Numbered from the stretch's first letter, positions 23,801-35,951 are shown. The stretch: 64,000 nt of DNA from Pisolithus tinctorius (GCA_024663395.1 JANFAH010000027.1:802234-866233), one strand, 5' to 3'. The notes: generated by a model not told the origin, from the sequence alone. Program-made: numbers and translations.

Positions 23801-26579
23801 ACTTTGGCTCTTAGCAAGTGAGTGGAGTCATGGGAGGTGAGGGTAGATATGTGCTGACCATATTCACTGCTGTCCTGATGGACTCATAGTTGGTAAGTGG
23901 AGGTGTGGGATGTGGTGGTGGATGTGTGCTGACTGTGTTTCTTGCCACCCTGATGGGTGTAGCTGGTGAGTAGGGTCATGGCAGGTGGTGGATCATGCTG
24001 ATTATTTCCACTATTGCCCTGATGAACTTGGGTTCATAGCCAGTGAGTGGAGTCATGGAGGGAGGTGATGGAGGGACACTAATCATCTTCACTGCTATCC
24101 TGGTGGATGCCATAGGGTGTGAGTAGACTCATGGCAGGTGGTAGAGGATGCATACTGACCATGTTGACTGCTACCCTGGTGAATTTGAGTTCATAGGGAG
24201 TGAGTGAGGTGATGGCAGATGATGAATGAATGCTGATAATGTTTTTCTGCTCTCCTGGCCTTGGGTTCATAGTATGTGAGTGAAGTGATTGCAGCTGATG
24301 GATGTGTGGTGACCATGTTTACTACCACCCTGGTTTACCTGGCTTCATAGGAGGTGGGTGGTGTCATGGCAGATGGTGATGGATGCATAGTAATGATGTA
24401 TGTTTACCACCACCAATGGACCTGGGCTCATAGAATGTGAGTGTAGCAATGATGGGTAGTGGGTGGATGCCTGCTGACATGGTCACTACTACCCTAATGG
24501 ACTTGGGTGCATAGCTTGTAAGTGGAGTCATGGCAGGTGGTGGTGATCATACATACTGACCATGTTCACTGTCCTCCTGGTGGATGTTGGATGATAGGAT
24601 GTAAGTGTAGTCATGACAGGTGTCAGGTGGTGAGCAGTTGAATGCTGACCATGTTCATTGTGCCCTGGTGGATTTGGTGCATAGCCAGTGAGTGGACTTA
24701 ATATATCTAGTGGTGGCTGATTTATACTGATCATGTTCCCTGCACTCTGTTGGACCTGCATTCCTAGCTTGTGAGTGGAGGCATAACAGGTGGTGGATGC
24801 ATGCTAACCATGTTTATTGCCACCCTGATGGACTGGGGTTACAGAAAGTGAGTGGAGTCATGACAAATGGTAGAGAATAGGTGCTAACCATGTTCATTTT
24901 TACCTGGATGCATTGGGGTTCATAGGGAGTGAGTGTGGTCTTGGGATGTGGCAGTGGATGGATGCTGACCATGTTGACTGACATGCTGTTGGACTTGGGT
25001 TCATAGCAAGTGAGTAGAGTCATGGCAGGTGATGCATGCTGACCATGTTCATTTCTACTGTGATGGATCCATAGGTTGTGAGTGGAATGATGGGAGGTAG
25101 TGGTGGATGCATTCATGCTGATTATGTTCACTGCCACTGTTTTGGATTTGGATCCATAGCCTGTGAGTAGGGTCATGAGGTGGTGGAGGATGCATGCTGA
25201 CCATTTCCACTGTTACCCTAATGGACTTTGGTTCATAGGATGTGAGTGTAGTCATAACAGGTGGTGGGTACATGCATACTGACCATGTGAGCTTACTGCT
25301 ATCCTGGTGGGCTTGGGTGCATAGCGAGTGAGTGCTGTGATACTAGCAGTTGATGCATGTTAACCATGTTACTATCACCTTTGTGGACTTGGCTTTATAG
25401 AAAGTGAGTGGTGTTGTGTTGGTGGTGGATACATGCTTACTTTGTTCTCTTCCACCTGATGGGCTTATAGGGTGTAAGTACAACAGTCACAATAGGTGTT
25501 GGGGGATGCATGCTGACCATGCTCATGCCACCCTGATGTGCTTGGATTTACAGCTTGTGGGTGCAATCATTGCAGGTGGTACATTCATGCTGACCATGAT
25601 CATTGCCACCCTGGTCTTTGGTTCATAGCAAGTAAGTGGGGTCATGGCAGATGGCATTGGATGGATGCTGACTATGTTCACTACCACTCCCATGGGCTTG
25701 TGTTCATAGGCAGTGAGTGAAGTCATGAGAATTGGAGACATGAAGTTCATTTTCACACTCCTCTTGACCTTACTTGCCATCCTATTGTGCCTTTGATATC
25801 AGGTGGTGAGTTTTGCACAATATTCATGCTGACCATGTTCTTACCTCTAACAGATGGTGAGATTTCTTAATGCATGCATAGAGTTTTTTTGATTCTATAC
25901 AGCCATTTAGGATGTAGGTGGACATAACTCTTGAAAATTTCTCTGAGAATTATCTCACCCCATACATCTATCAGGATGTTAGTGATCATCATGATTGCAG
26001 ATTGATAACAAGTGCTAATTTATTCTGTGCAGATGGCAAGTTCCAATCTGAATTCAGCATGTGAGAATTGCTAACAAGGCTTTCAGTTGGTTTGTAGCAC
26101 TCCTGTTCCTATTAGTTTGGCTTTTAGGGTTCAGGATATACTTTTCAGGTCGTAAGTTTTCTCTCATTTCTTCCACCATACATGCAATAGGTGTTTGCAT
26201 TGTACTAGCCTGCCATTACCCATCAATACCAATCCTCTGAACATGCCTACATTGTCTACCTCAAAGAAATATTCAATGAAATTTGTTGTAGAACATGGGA
26301 TTGGTGAGTGCACATCTCCTCATCATTGTTTAATAATATTACTCAAGATTGTAGGTTGCACACTTGTATTTGAATATTTGTACTTCCTGTTGCAGGCCAG
26401 ACAAGGCAGGGAGTCATTTTCAGGCAGACCTGACAGTTGCTGTCACAGAATACCAGACATCAGGTGCCCAAGCTAATGTTAACCAACACATTGAGGCAGC
26501 CTTTCAGGAGTATGGTGAAGATGTGGAGACTTTTATGTCCCATTCTTGTGGATATTGCCAGGGAAAACCAGATGTGTAA
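20812..26579 (+). CDS. HSR1-type GTPase with about 40 single-codon exons (copy A)
   Basis: Starts MAPGCFSGLW at 20812 by match to copy B; exons up to 21837 (Pro/Ser/Thr-rich N-terminus) are not fully resolved. Resolved exons: 21838-22017, 22076-22108, 22159-22331, 22384-22466, 22526-22726, 22782-22920 and 22966-23047, then 40 exons of 3 nt (23097-26151), then 26209-26303 and 26396-26579. All phases close. GTPase motifs: G1 GRANAGKTTILQR, G3 DSRGFEAG, G4 TKAD. LLISTQQSNLGLCIEYT and ISWFPY follow, as in the mushroom family of such GTPases. The exon after the array reads EHAYIVYLKEIF and the last exon TVAVTEYQTS. The protein probably binds and hydrolyses GTP; its cellular role is unknown. A one-base difference from copy B shifts the last few residues. 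Confidence 0.8.
23097..26151 (+). repeat. Array of 40 three-nucleotide exons separated by tandem intron units (copy A)
   Basis: Each unit is a full small intron: donor usually GTGAGT or GTAAGT, branch site CTGAC or CTAAC within TGCTGACCATG, and acceptor TTCATAG. Exactly 3 nt lie between each acceptor and the next donor. The first exons are TTT 23097, CTT 23174, TGG 23254, GGA 23335, GAG 23416, GAT 23493, TAT 23571, CTT 23651, AAA 23731, CAA 23815. The last are GCA 25710, GTG 25803, ATG 25854, GAT 25911, GAT 25974, TTG 26087 and GTC 26149. Intron bodies up to about 25710 are alike (70-81 nt); later ones are unrelated in sequence, 48-110 nt. No triplet is a stop, and the upstream exon ends on a codon boundary at 23047. 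Splicing itself is inferred, not observed. Confidence 0.8.
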
Positions 26580-28686
26580 GCTACAGATTGCCTCTGCAGT
26601 CCATTAGAAATTGACTCTGTATTTTAACAAGCAAAGAAGTTCTTGAAATAGGGGAAGATGAATCATTTGATCTTTCAAGGGGTTGACAGATGAGAAATAT
26701 CAATACTTTGATGTGAACAGAAGATAATTCTGAAGACAAATGCAAAATATTATATTCTGATATTGTGTGATCTGTTTCACATAACTTTATTTTGGAGATG
26801 CCTCAGAGTGTCTGACAAAATATATACTTGTATCAAATCTGGTCCCCTTCAGTCCAGGGGTCAGAATTCCAGAGGTCAGGAGCCAGCTCTGTGGCCCAGA
26901 ACATGAAGTGGTGTTCCAGAGGTAGGGGGTTGGATGCCAAGGGCCAAGGGTGGCTGAAGCCAGTTGTGCTAAAGCACAGGCTGTCCAACAGAAGGTGGAC
27001 TGGAGGAAACCACAAGACCAAGGACCAGTGTAGTAGGGGAGCCAGGGGCAGATGAGAGGAGCATAGCCACAGAGAACTTAGTCAGCAAGGGCAGAGCATG
27101 GACAAGGGGGCATGAGTAGAGATGGGTTTTCACATGGTGTGTATCATTGATGATGATTAGATTCCACTGCTTCATCTTGGTGACAAGAGTAGCATCAACC
27201 CAAGCAGCACTAGATGCACAAATATACCATATCACTGTACTGAAACACCATACAGACACTGTACTGACATCACAGACTGCACACCAGGTGACCACATGGT
27301 TTACGTGTGTGTTCAGTCCAGTTTGTCTCTGGTTGTGAGGCCAATCCAGAGTCCAGGTCAAGGGGTTGAAAGGGTCAGGATACTAGACAGGTGGACTGTT
27401 GGACTTAGTAACTGAGTGAGCAGTGCTATTCCCTTGCATGGGCTGTAGTCCAGTTGAGAGACAGAGGGCAGGAAGTGTCTGGGTTTAGAGACAAGACTAT
27501 ATTGATTTCAGACTGAGGGGCTAGACAGAAGTATCTACAGCTTAAATACTGGAGGTAAGCTAAGTGTAATGTAGCACCAGAGACTGGTTACACCAGTGTG
27601 AGTCAAAGTGAGGTTCAGTGGTGTAAACCAACCAAAACCAACACAAAAGACAGTAGAAGTGAGTGGTGGTGTGCCTCTGCAGTACCCAGATGGCAGAAGA
27701 TCTAATTTGGGCAGTTTTTGCAAGATACAACACTCAAAGATGAGTGCTGAGGGTTGGGGGTGCTCCTGATGAAGAAGGGAGCAAGAAAGTGAGAGATTGC
27801 AAAGGGGTTGACTGCTATCAGCCTACAGAAGGATGGATGATGACTTAATTCAATGTTCTAAGCTATTCTGAGCCCAGGAAGGTCTGGATGTGAAGCTGAT
27901 TGATGGTAGGTGGCAATAAGCAAAGTAGATGGCAGTTAGACCCTTGATAAAGCCTCAACTACTGAAGCTGATGAATGAAATACTTTGATAGATGAAGAAA
28001 TGCAAGCAAGAGGGGCTCTCTGATGTCTTCTTCCTTGTCAACTATCTAAGTACAGTGGTTTATATACAGTACAGGGGCATTGCCTATGGAAAACAAGGTG
28101 CAAACACTTGGTAAGTGATTGGTAACTGATAAGTAAGGAATGTAAGTGGTGAGTAATTGACTTAGAAAGTGTTGGTGAGCACTGGTAAGGATAATAAGCA
28201 AAAAAGTGAAGAATCAGTAAGCAGAGCCAAAAGATTGGTAAGTATTGGCAATAAGTGAGTCAAGGGCAGTTAAAATATCAAAGTATGAGTCAAGGATTGT
28301 CAGAAACTGAGTAAGCACGCTGGAATCACATTAAGAGGAGGCTGCACATGTCACATCTTGAAGGAATTGCTTCTAGGCCAAGGTGGGATGACAGAGAGAC
28401 AGTGCTGATCTGATGCCAATATAGGACATCCATAAAGGGACAGCAGGTGTCAGGTGTCAGCTCAAGCTTTGGGGGTCTGTGGGGTGACAGGAGCATAGGG
28501 GATTGCATTCCCCCCCAACTGTCCTCTCAGTAAAGCAAATAAGACCATCATGAATGAGACTCTGTTGGAAGAGAGGACAAATGGGGAGCATCTTCTGCTG
28601 TATCTTGCAATAAGAAGGCAAGATGCGCATCATAGTCATCATGGATACAATTAGAGAGAGCAGAGAACAGTAGATCATACTGTAGC
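26580..28686. other. CpG-poor non-coding DNA with an inverted repeat arm
   Basis: No gene recognised. 27590-27910 is the reverse complement, with divergence, of about 36690-36380, for example the stretches reading CAGTGGTGTAAACCAACCAA and GGGGGTGCTCCTGATGAAGA. This continues the large palindrome outward from the two GTPase copies toward its centre. Confidence 0.6.
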
Positions 28687-29087
28687 TGAAGCAACCAAAG
28701 ATGAATGTCTTCTCAGCTATCACTTCAAACCAGAGAGCAATGGGAGTGGAACCTGTTGATTGAGAAACAAGCTCAAAATAAACTAGATTAGAGAACCTCG
28801 CTACAACAAACAATGGGACTTATATCCTGCCTTACTGTTTGTATGTACTGCCACAAGAGAATGTTCTGGAAAGAAGTAAACAAAAGAGAAAACTATGCTA
28901 TTGGATGAATGTGAACATGTGCTAGCAATGAGGCATGGCCTTACTAAGTATCATGTAAGCATGAAAGAGTAAGTAAAAGGAAAAGTCCGAGATGACTAAG
29001 CATCCCTAAAGTGTAACCCTAACCAGAGGGTGGATATACATGGGCAAGCAGGAAATGTGGAAGTGAAAAAGTCTACTGGTCATTACA
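28687..29087 (-). repeat. 3' LTR of the old retrotransposon
   Basis: 401 bp, starting TGTAATGACC and ending GGTTGCTTCA in the element's direction. It matches 35205-35603 with scattered substitutions, many of C/T or G/A type. Confidence 0.88.
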
Positions 29088-29097
29088 CTATCCCCTC

Positions 29098-32000
29098 CTA
29101 AGGCTCGACTTCCAGGCAAGACCAAATAGGACAAATGGTAGTAAACGGTTCTGGCATGGGTGTGAACAAGCTGTCAAAGCTTTCTGACAAAAGGAGAGAT
29201 AATTTACGGGGTGCCCCAGGGTGGGATTGATAGAAATCCTTGATCACCAACTGTGAATTCTTCAAGGCAGAGGCTGGCTCCCAAGTATGATCTTCTTCAG
29301 GGTATCCCCTCCAATGCACAAGGAATTGAAGAGCTCCACATTTCAAATGGGAGTCGACAACATATTCAACCTTGTACTCAACATCTCCTTCATCAGTAAC
29401 CCTCTGTGGTCCAGGCCTGTTGACAGGCTGCCCATCAAGAGCACTGAGATAGGGTTTAACCTGTGAGACGTTCACAACTGGGTGAATCCTCATGTTGTGT
29501 GGTAGTTTTAATTTAAGAGCATTTGGAAGTGCCTCTAGAACTTCATACAGTCCAATCCACTTCTCGGAGAGTTTACAGTGTAGGGAATAAGTACTCCCTA
29601 CTGAGGTGATTTAATTATTTTATCTTTTCTATTGTGTTTTTGCTTTGATTTACATTAGTGATACTTAGCCTACCTTTGTGGCGCATTTTTGGTAGCTTAG
29701 TCAGCATTTTTTGCGCACTAGTGTAGGTCTACAGTACACAACAAAAAAAAAAAGAAGAACCAGACAGCGAAGACTGCAAAAATCAAAGACTACGAATGAA
29801 AGTCAGCGAAAAGCCCTCTCAGAGGCACCCCTAGACGACCCTAGATGCAATCCTCCACTCTTTTCATCACTCCATTCCTTCTGACCAACTCCAGTCACTC
29901 ATTTGACTCTTTTCACTGATCCAAGCTCAGAGTTCCTTTGGGTTGAACTAGACCCTGTTCTATCAAGCCCTAGGAGTCCCCAGCACTCCCTAGCATCACT
30001 TAATAACTAACTTACAATGGCTCTGCCATTCTTTCAAGGACAGATGGTCTGTAGCTAGCCAGACCTGAGATCCAACAGAGTAGGAAGGGGCAGACAAGCA
30101 GCATCTATCTGCTTGTTGCTTCTGCCAGGAACACACTTTGGTGAGGTTTGCCTTTATGTCCTGGGACACCTGGAACCAGGATTTGGCAACTTCCTCTGCT
30201 GCTTCTACCTTTGATGTTGTCAGTTTGACACCCATCCTAGGTCTATAGGATCAAGTAACTTCAAAGGGGCACTTGCCAGTAGAAGATGAGGCAGAGTTGT
30301 TGTATGCAAACTGAGCCAAAGGTAGCCATTCCTCCCAACGAGCCTGTTGTTGGTTGGCATACATCCATAAATACTGTTGAATCTCGCAGTTCAACTGCTC
30401 TGTTTGTCCATCCATCTGTGGATGGAAAGCCATAGAGAGTTTCTGTTGTACTCCCAGCATTTTAAATAGTTCCTTCATGAAGGAGGAGGCAAACTGTGGG
30501 CCTCTGTCTGATACAATAGAGTCTGGAAGTCTGTGATGTTTCCAAACATGCATCAGGTAAAGTCAAGCTGTACTAGCAGCTTTTTCTTCCACAGTGCAGC
30601 AGATGAACTCTGCTTCCTTAGAGAATCTATCAACAATGACCAGGACATGGGACTTCCCAGAAGATCCCTTGACTCCAAGATCCATAAAGTCAGTCATTAA
30701 TTCTCTCCAAGGCCCATCAGGGACAGGTAAAGGTTTAAGTTCTCCTGCAGGCAGCCTATTTCCAGACTTGCTGGTTTGGCATGTTTGGCAATGCTTCACA
30801 TACTCTTCTACATTGGGCTTTAAGGTGGACCATGTGAACCAGCATGTGATTAACTCCTGAGTTCCTTTTATTCCACAATGTCCTGTTAGGGGAGAGTCAT
30901 GTAGAGCATTAAGTAGCTTCCTTCTAAGTGCACTAGGCACCCAGACTTTTTCTCCATTGTAATGAAGACTGCCTCGGAGCTCGCATCCAGCAGGGACTCC
31001 TTTGGCTTTAGTGGATTCGATCTGCAAATCTTCCATGAAGGGATTTTCTAGCTTTACCGAGTGAACCTGACTTGGATTTATAAATAGGAACTCTTCCAAC
31101 TTTGCCCTTTTTTTTCCTTCTACAAAGTCCTCTTGTCTCAACAGGGCATCTGGCCTTCCCATCGTGACTCTGGGCTTGTGAACTATAACACAGTTAAACT
31201 GACTAAAGTACTGTGCCCAATGCGCCTGGCATGGTTGAAGCTTCTGTGCAGTCATAAACCACTTGAGGTTGTGGTGATCTGTCCAAATTTCAAACTGGTA
31301 TGGAGTAGCCTCAAGGTAATGATGCCATTGTTCAAGTGTGTGGATAATGGCCAGCATTTCTTTGTCATGAACCGTATAGTTAAGTTCAGCCCCAGATAGA
31401 GAGTGACTAGAGTAGGCAACAGGTCTCCAGAGACTGTCATCACATTCTACCGAGAGCACTGCTCTGGTGGCATAGTCTGAAGTGTCCATCTCTAACTGAA
31501 ACTTCTGATCCTGATTGGGGAACATAAGGATAGGGGCAGTAGTAAAGGCTTCTTTCAGCATGTCAAACGCCACTTGACATTTGTCATCCCAAACGAATGG
31601 AAGGTCCTTCTTCATAAGGTTATTTAGGGGTTTCGCGATCTGTGCGAAGTCCTTAATGAATCATTGGTAGAAATTCACTAGGCTGAGGAAGCTGCAAACT
31701 CCATGAACATTGGTAGGTACGGGCTAATCCTGCACAGCAGAGATTTTGGCAGGGTCCATATGTACTCTGTTAACACCAACTATCATTCCTAAAAAGTCCA
31801 CCTCTTGCTGACTGAAGATACACTTCTGTGGCTTGACAAACAAGTCATTTACCTTTAGCCTTCTAAGCACCTCCAGCACAATCCTGTTGTGTTCCTCCTG
31901 ATTGTCCATTTTCGTAAATATCATTAGGTCATGGATGTAGATGATGAGCACATCTTCCATATCACCAAAGATGTCGTTCATCATGTTCTGGAATGTGGCA

Positions 32001-33785
32001 GGTGAGTTACAAAGCCCAAAGAACATGACTAGTGGTTTGAAGGCACTGTGATGGCATACGAAAGCAGCTTTCCACTCATCTCCTTCTTTGATCCTAATGT
32101 TGTTGTAACCCCAGCGAAGATCCATCTTTGTGAAGAGTTTGCAACCTTTCAACTTGTCCACAAGCTGAGATATTAAGGGAGAGGATATGAATTTTTGATG
32201 GTATGTTCATTTAAATATTGATAGTCCTGGACCATTCACTTCTTTCCATCTTTCTTAGGAACAAAGAACACTGGAGAGGTTTGTGGTGATTTACTAGGCC
32301 AAATATAACCCTTCTTGAGCTGACTGTCTACAAAGTCACTGACTTCTTTTTGCTCATCAGGGGAGAGGGGGATCAACCTTCCTTTCTTTGGTACAAATGA
32401 CTCCTTTAGTTCTATAGCATGGTCCCAAGGTTTCCTAAGCAGCATGCACTTGGATTCCTTCTCAGAAAAGACTGATAAATATTCGTGGTATGCCTTTGGA
32501 ACAAGTTCCTCAGGGGTTTTATCTGTTTTTGGTTTGTCCATTCCTAGATTTCAAATCCAGGTTACATAAGAGTCTATGGCTTCTCCTTTGAACCTCTCGA
32601 CCTTGTGTACGAAACAAGGTTTTAGGGGCTAACTGCTGGCATCTAGCCAGACATCTACCCATTTTGACCTTGCCAGTTTTCCAATCTATCAGCAGGTTGT
32701 GCTGATGTAACCACGTATGGCCTAAGATCATGGTGCTACCTCCTAGATCAGTTATCTCGGCAAGAAGTTCCTCATGATGGTCAAGGTATGAGACTCGAAG
32801 ATGAGCTTGATGTGTAATCCTTCAGTGGAATTAGGCGAACCATCGACATTAAATACATCAACTGCCCTTGGCAGCACTACCTTTGGAATCTGGTTCCTTT
32901 CCACAAAGTCCTTATCTATAAATACTCCAGTAGTGCCACTATCAAGTAATGTGTTAACCTTGAATGCCGAACCAGCATTCATCCACAAGACCAAAGGGAC
33001 CTCCACAGAATCCTTCAGGTTCAGTGTGCATTGGGTTTCAGACCATACAGAGGTCTTTGCACTACTACCCTTGGGATCTGGGGGATCAAAAGAAACATTT
33101 TTTTGTTTTTTATGGCAAGCGGAATTAAGCAGGCATGATTTTACATCTGGCCCCAAGCCCTTTCAGGACTCCACTTCAGATGATGTAAAAGTAGGGAAAA
33201 AGAAACAGATTCTGAACCATTAAATAACTCCTGTGGTTCCTCAATGTCAAGAAAAGAGAAACAATTGAAAGAGACTACTGGTACACTATTTTTATATTTT
33301 TATTTTCGACTTTTATATTTTCTTTTGTATTTTTAAGTCCATAAGTAGAACAAAAACCATAAAAGAAGAAGAAGAAGAAGAAGAAGAAGAGGAAACAGGA
33401 ACAAATGTCTGCATACAAGAAGAGTCTGCAGGACCCAATTTCACTGCAGCTCCGATTCTTTTAACTGGTTAATGTGAGCGACGATCTGCTCGAAGCTCAT
33501 CCCTTCCATTGCTTTCAGGCAGGGGTCGGGTCCAGTGTCAGCATTTACAGCCCTGATGGGGCATCCTTGTGGTTGTGCCTGTTTAGGGCACTCACTTCAA
33601 TAATGGTCCTTGAGGCCACATCCAAAACATGTGATGTGGGACTTGTCCTTAGGGGGTCCCTTCCCCTTTCCTTGCTGTGGAGCGGCACCTATGTCCATGG
33701 GAGTGCCAGCCCCAGGTTGTGTGCCTGTGGCAGAGAAGCCATGAGGCTGGTTCTGAGGCCATACCCTTGAAGAGGAGGCTGTCAT
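29098..33785 (-). pseudogene. Broken pol with zinc knuckle and chromodomain
   Basis: Pieces, 5' to 3' on the minus strand. Zinc knuckle CFGCGLKDHY (33600) is cut by a TGA where Trp is expected. Protease LLDSGTTGVFID near 32940. Reverse transcriptase PVFFVPKKDGKK (32240) and [13 protein letters not shown] (32115). The active site reads [10 protein letters not shown] near 31950, where YxDD is expected, so a catalytic Asp is lost. RNase H MDTSDYATRAVLS, then integrase with HCQTCQ and SDRGPQFASSF. Chromodomain VEYVVDSHL and FLVHWRGYPEEDHTWEP near 29300. Stops separate the pieces. A 434-bp insertion at 29578-30011 interrupts the integrase tail. Confidence 0.88.
29578..30011. mobile_element. Nested MITE-like insertion
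   Basis: Interrupts the integrase C-terminal frame: the reading runs to HCK before it and resumes HCKLSEKWIGL after it. It is flanked by TTACA on both sides (29573-29577 and 30012-30016). The ends show a weak inverted match (GTGTAGGGAATAAGT against GTTAGTTATTAAGT). No coding potential. Probably a non-autonomous DNA element. Confidence 0.5.
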
Positions 33786-33788
33786 GTA

Positions 33789-34436
33789 TCAGTGGTTTTC
33801 GAAATTTCTGGCCACCAACTGGAGCTCCATTACATACTCCTTGTATGTGTCCTTCCTCTTTCCCAGATGGTGCATGAGTCGGAGCACCTCCAGGTTTATA
33901 GCCTGTTCGAGGCACAGGATAGCCAGATCATTGGAAGCACTTGCCATAAGCTTCCAACTGTTGAACTCCACCAAGAAGGCATCCATTTGTGACTGTCCCT
34001 GCCTTGCTTTTTGCATCTTCTTCCAGGCCCAATCCCCATTGTTCATGGGCTGGAAGTGAGAGTTGAGATCAGCCACCACCTCATCAATGGAAGGCCAATT
34101 TCCATTTGCCAAGTGGTAGTCCAACTTGGCCCATGCATAGTTGCTGGCAATCAGACCAGTCATCCATGTCCAGAAAGCCATGCAATCCTGACTTGTATAG
34201 TGGTGGACAGCTGCTTTGCAGTAGGCTCTCATTCTAATCACCCACTCTTCATATTTTGCCATGGAACCATCAAAGGTTCTGGGCTCAGTGACACCCCTCT
34301 TGGTGGGGTCAAAGTTGGTGGTTTGCACCACAGCTGGCACCAGCATATACTGCTGCATGGCCTGGGCCATTGCTGCCACCATAGCTTGCACCATGGCATA
34401 ATCAACGGGAGGCAGCTGTGGTTGGGCAGGGTCCAT
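33789..34436 (-). pseudogene. gag of the old retrotransposon
   Basis: Open frame of 215 codons starting MDPAQPQLPPVDYAMVQ. It contains FDGSMAKYEEWVIRMRAY and MDAFLVEFNSWKLMAS, the pattern of fungal Ty3 capsid proteins. A stop separates it from the zinc knuckle at 33597-33785. It packaged element RNA in the original retrotransposon. Confidence 0.75.
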
Positions 34437-35204
34437 TTCTGCTGGTTAGTGGGACCGGTTTACATAAGGGGCGGTGGATGGAACATCTGTTCCAGAGGTT
34501 GTAGGGAGTATTAAAAACAAACCTGAGTTTGTTCGGGTCAGGGGAAGGCGAGGGTGAAGGGTAAATGAGCTCTGGAGTTACTTCTCAGAAAAGCTCGAGG
34601 GGGGGCAAGGGAAGCAGGGTGAGCAGGGAAAGCAAGCACGAGAGGCACAGGGTAGAAAGTTCTCTTTTGTAGGGGAGAAACCTAAGAGGGAGGCAAAGCT
34701 CAACCTCTTCCTTCTTGACAGTGGGAATGGTGGTAAAGTAAGGGTAATGTAGACATACTACTCACTGATGATGTTCAGGACCACTAAACACATAGTCCAT
34801 TTGCTGTCATGCACCTGATCGACCTCCTAGAAATAGGGAGAGACCAGCCTGGCACACTATGCAAACTACAGTGGGTACAAGAACATCGACTACAGGCCTA
34901 CCTCTGCCACTGTGCAGGAACTATGACTAACTATGGCTCAGCCACTCTGGACCTTGCAGGCCCTCTTGATCAAGCATCGCCCTGCATACACTGAGCTTGA
35001 CCTTGGGACAGTGTATATACGTAGAGTAAAAACTCCCTAAGATGTTTGCCCAACTGGCTCCGTTGCTCAGGCACTCTCGGCCACACTGACGGAGGTGAAG
35101 AAGAAAAGCTATGGGGCAGACTGCCCACTACAACTATCATACTGCCATTGACCCTTGGCACCAGGTATGAAGTGGTAGGGGAGAAGTTGTTAATCTAGTT
35201 CGAG

Positions 35205-35603
35205 TGAAGCAACCAAAGACGAATGTCTTCTCAGCTATCACTTCAAACCAGAGAGAATGGAGTGGAACCCATTGATTGAGGACAAGGCTCAAAATGAACT
35301 AGATTAGAGAGACTGGCTATGACAAATGACAGGACTTATATACTGCCTTACTGTTTGTATGTACTGCCACAAGAGAACATTCTAGAAAGAAGTAAACAAA
35401 AGAGAGAACTACACTATTGGACAAATGCGAACATGTGTTAGTAATGAGGCACAGCCTTACTAAATATCATGTGAGCATGAAAGAGTAAGCAAAAGGAAAA
35501 GTCTGAGATGACTAAGCATCCCTTAAAGTGTAGCCCTAACCAGAGGGTGGATATATATAGGCAAGTAGGAAACATGGAAGTGAAAAGTCTACCAGTCATT
35601 ACA
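35205..35603 (-). repeat. 5' LTR (inner) of the old retrotransposon
   Basis: 399 bp, direct repeat of 28687-29087. It is followed without a gap by a second, partial LTR. Confidence 0.85.
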
Positions 35604-35951
35604 ATGGGAGTGGAACCCATTGATTGAGAAACAAGCTCAAAACGAACTAGACTAGAGAACCTGGCTACGACAAATGACAGGACTTATATCCTGCCTTACT
35701 GTTTGTATGTACTGCCATGAGAGAACATTCTGGAAAGAAGTAAACAAAAGAGAAAACTATGCTATTGGACGAACATGAACATGTGCTAGCAATGAGGCAT
35801 GGCCTTACTAAGTATCATGTAAGCATGAAAGAGTAAGTAAAAGGAAAAGTCCGAGATGACTAAGCATCCCTAAAGCATAACCCTAACCAGAGGGTGGATA
35901 TACATGGGCAAGCAGGAAACACAGAAGTGAAAAAGTCTACCAGTCATTACA
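35604..35951 (-). repeat. Partial outer LTR
   Basis: 348 bp matching the LTR but lacking about 50 bp at one end. It carries the outer target-site duplication GTAGC, so it belongs to the original insertion. The inner LTR then reflects a later tandem duplication. Confidence 0.75.

Larger units (their letters stand above)
28687..35951 (-). mobile_element. Old Ty3/gypsy chromodomain retrotransposon (dead)
   Basis: Minus-strand element with LTRs at 28687-29087 and 35205-35603 and a further partial LTR at 35604-35951. The outer ends are flanked by the 5-bp duplication GTAGC (28682-28686 and 35952-35956). A polypurine tract (AGGAGGGGATAG) sits next to the 3' LTR. Inside, in order: gag, zinc knuckle, protease, reverse transcriptase, RNase H, integrase, chromodomain, which is the Ty3/gypsy chromovirus order. 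Many stops and frame breaks and a changed catalytic motif show it is inactive. It lies between the arms of the GTPase palindrome. Confidence 0.9.

Noticed and set aside
23100..25870. Plain intronic minisatellite with no coding content
   Set aside because: Not fully excluded, but less likely. The acceptor-to-donor distance is 3 nt in every unit, there are no stops in about 78 triplets, phase is 0 at both borders, and the pattern continues into introns unrelated to the repeat.
26036..26086. Extra micro-exon candidates ATG 26033 and CAT 26058 in copy A
   Set aside because: They would require introns of about 22 and 26 nt, too short for fungal splicing. A single 110-nt intron from 25977 to 26086 is preferred.
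26195..26330. Reading VVEHGIG as the frame of the exon after the array in copy A
   Set aside because: That frame needs an incoming phase 2 intron. The phase 0 frame from 26209 (EHAYIVYLKEIF) joins both the array and the final exon without a break.
33360..33392. AAG microsatellite as a feature of interest
   Set aside because: A short simple repeat inside a dead retrotransposon; no further significance seen.
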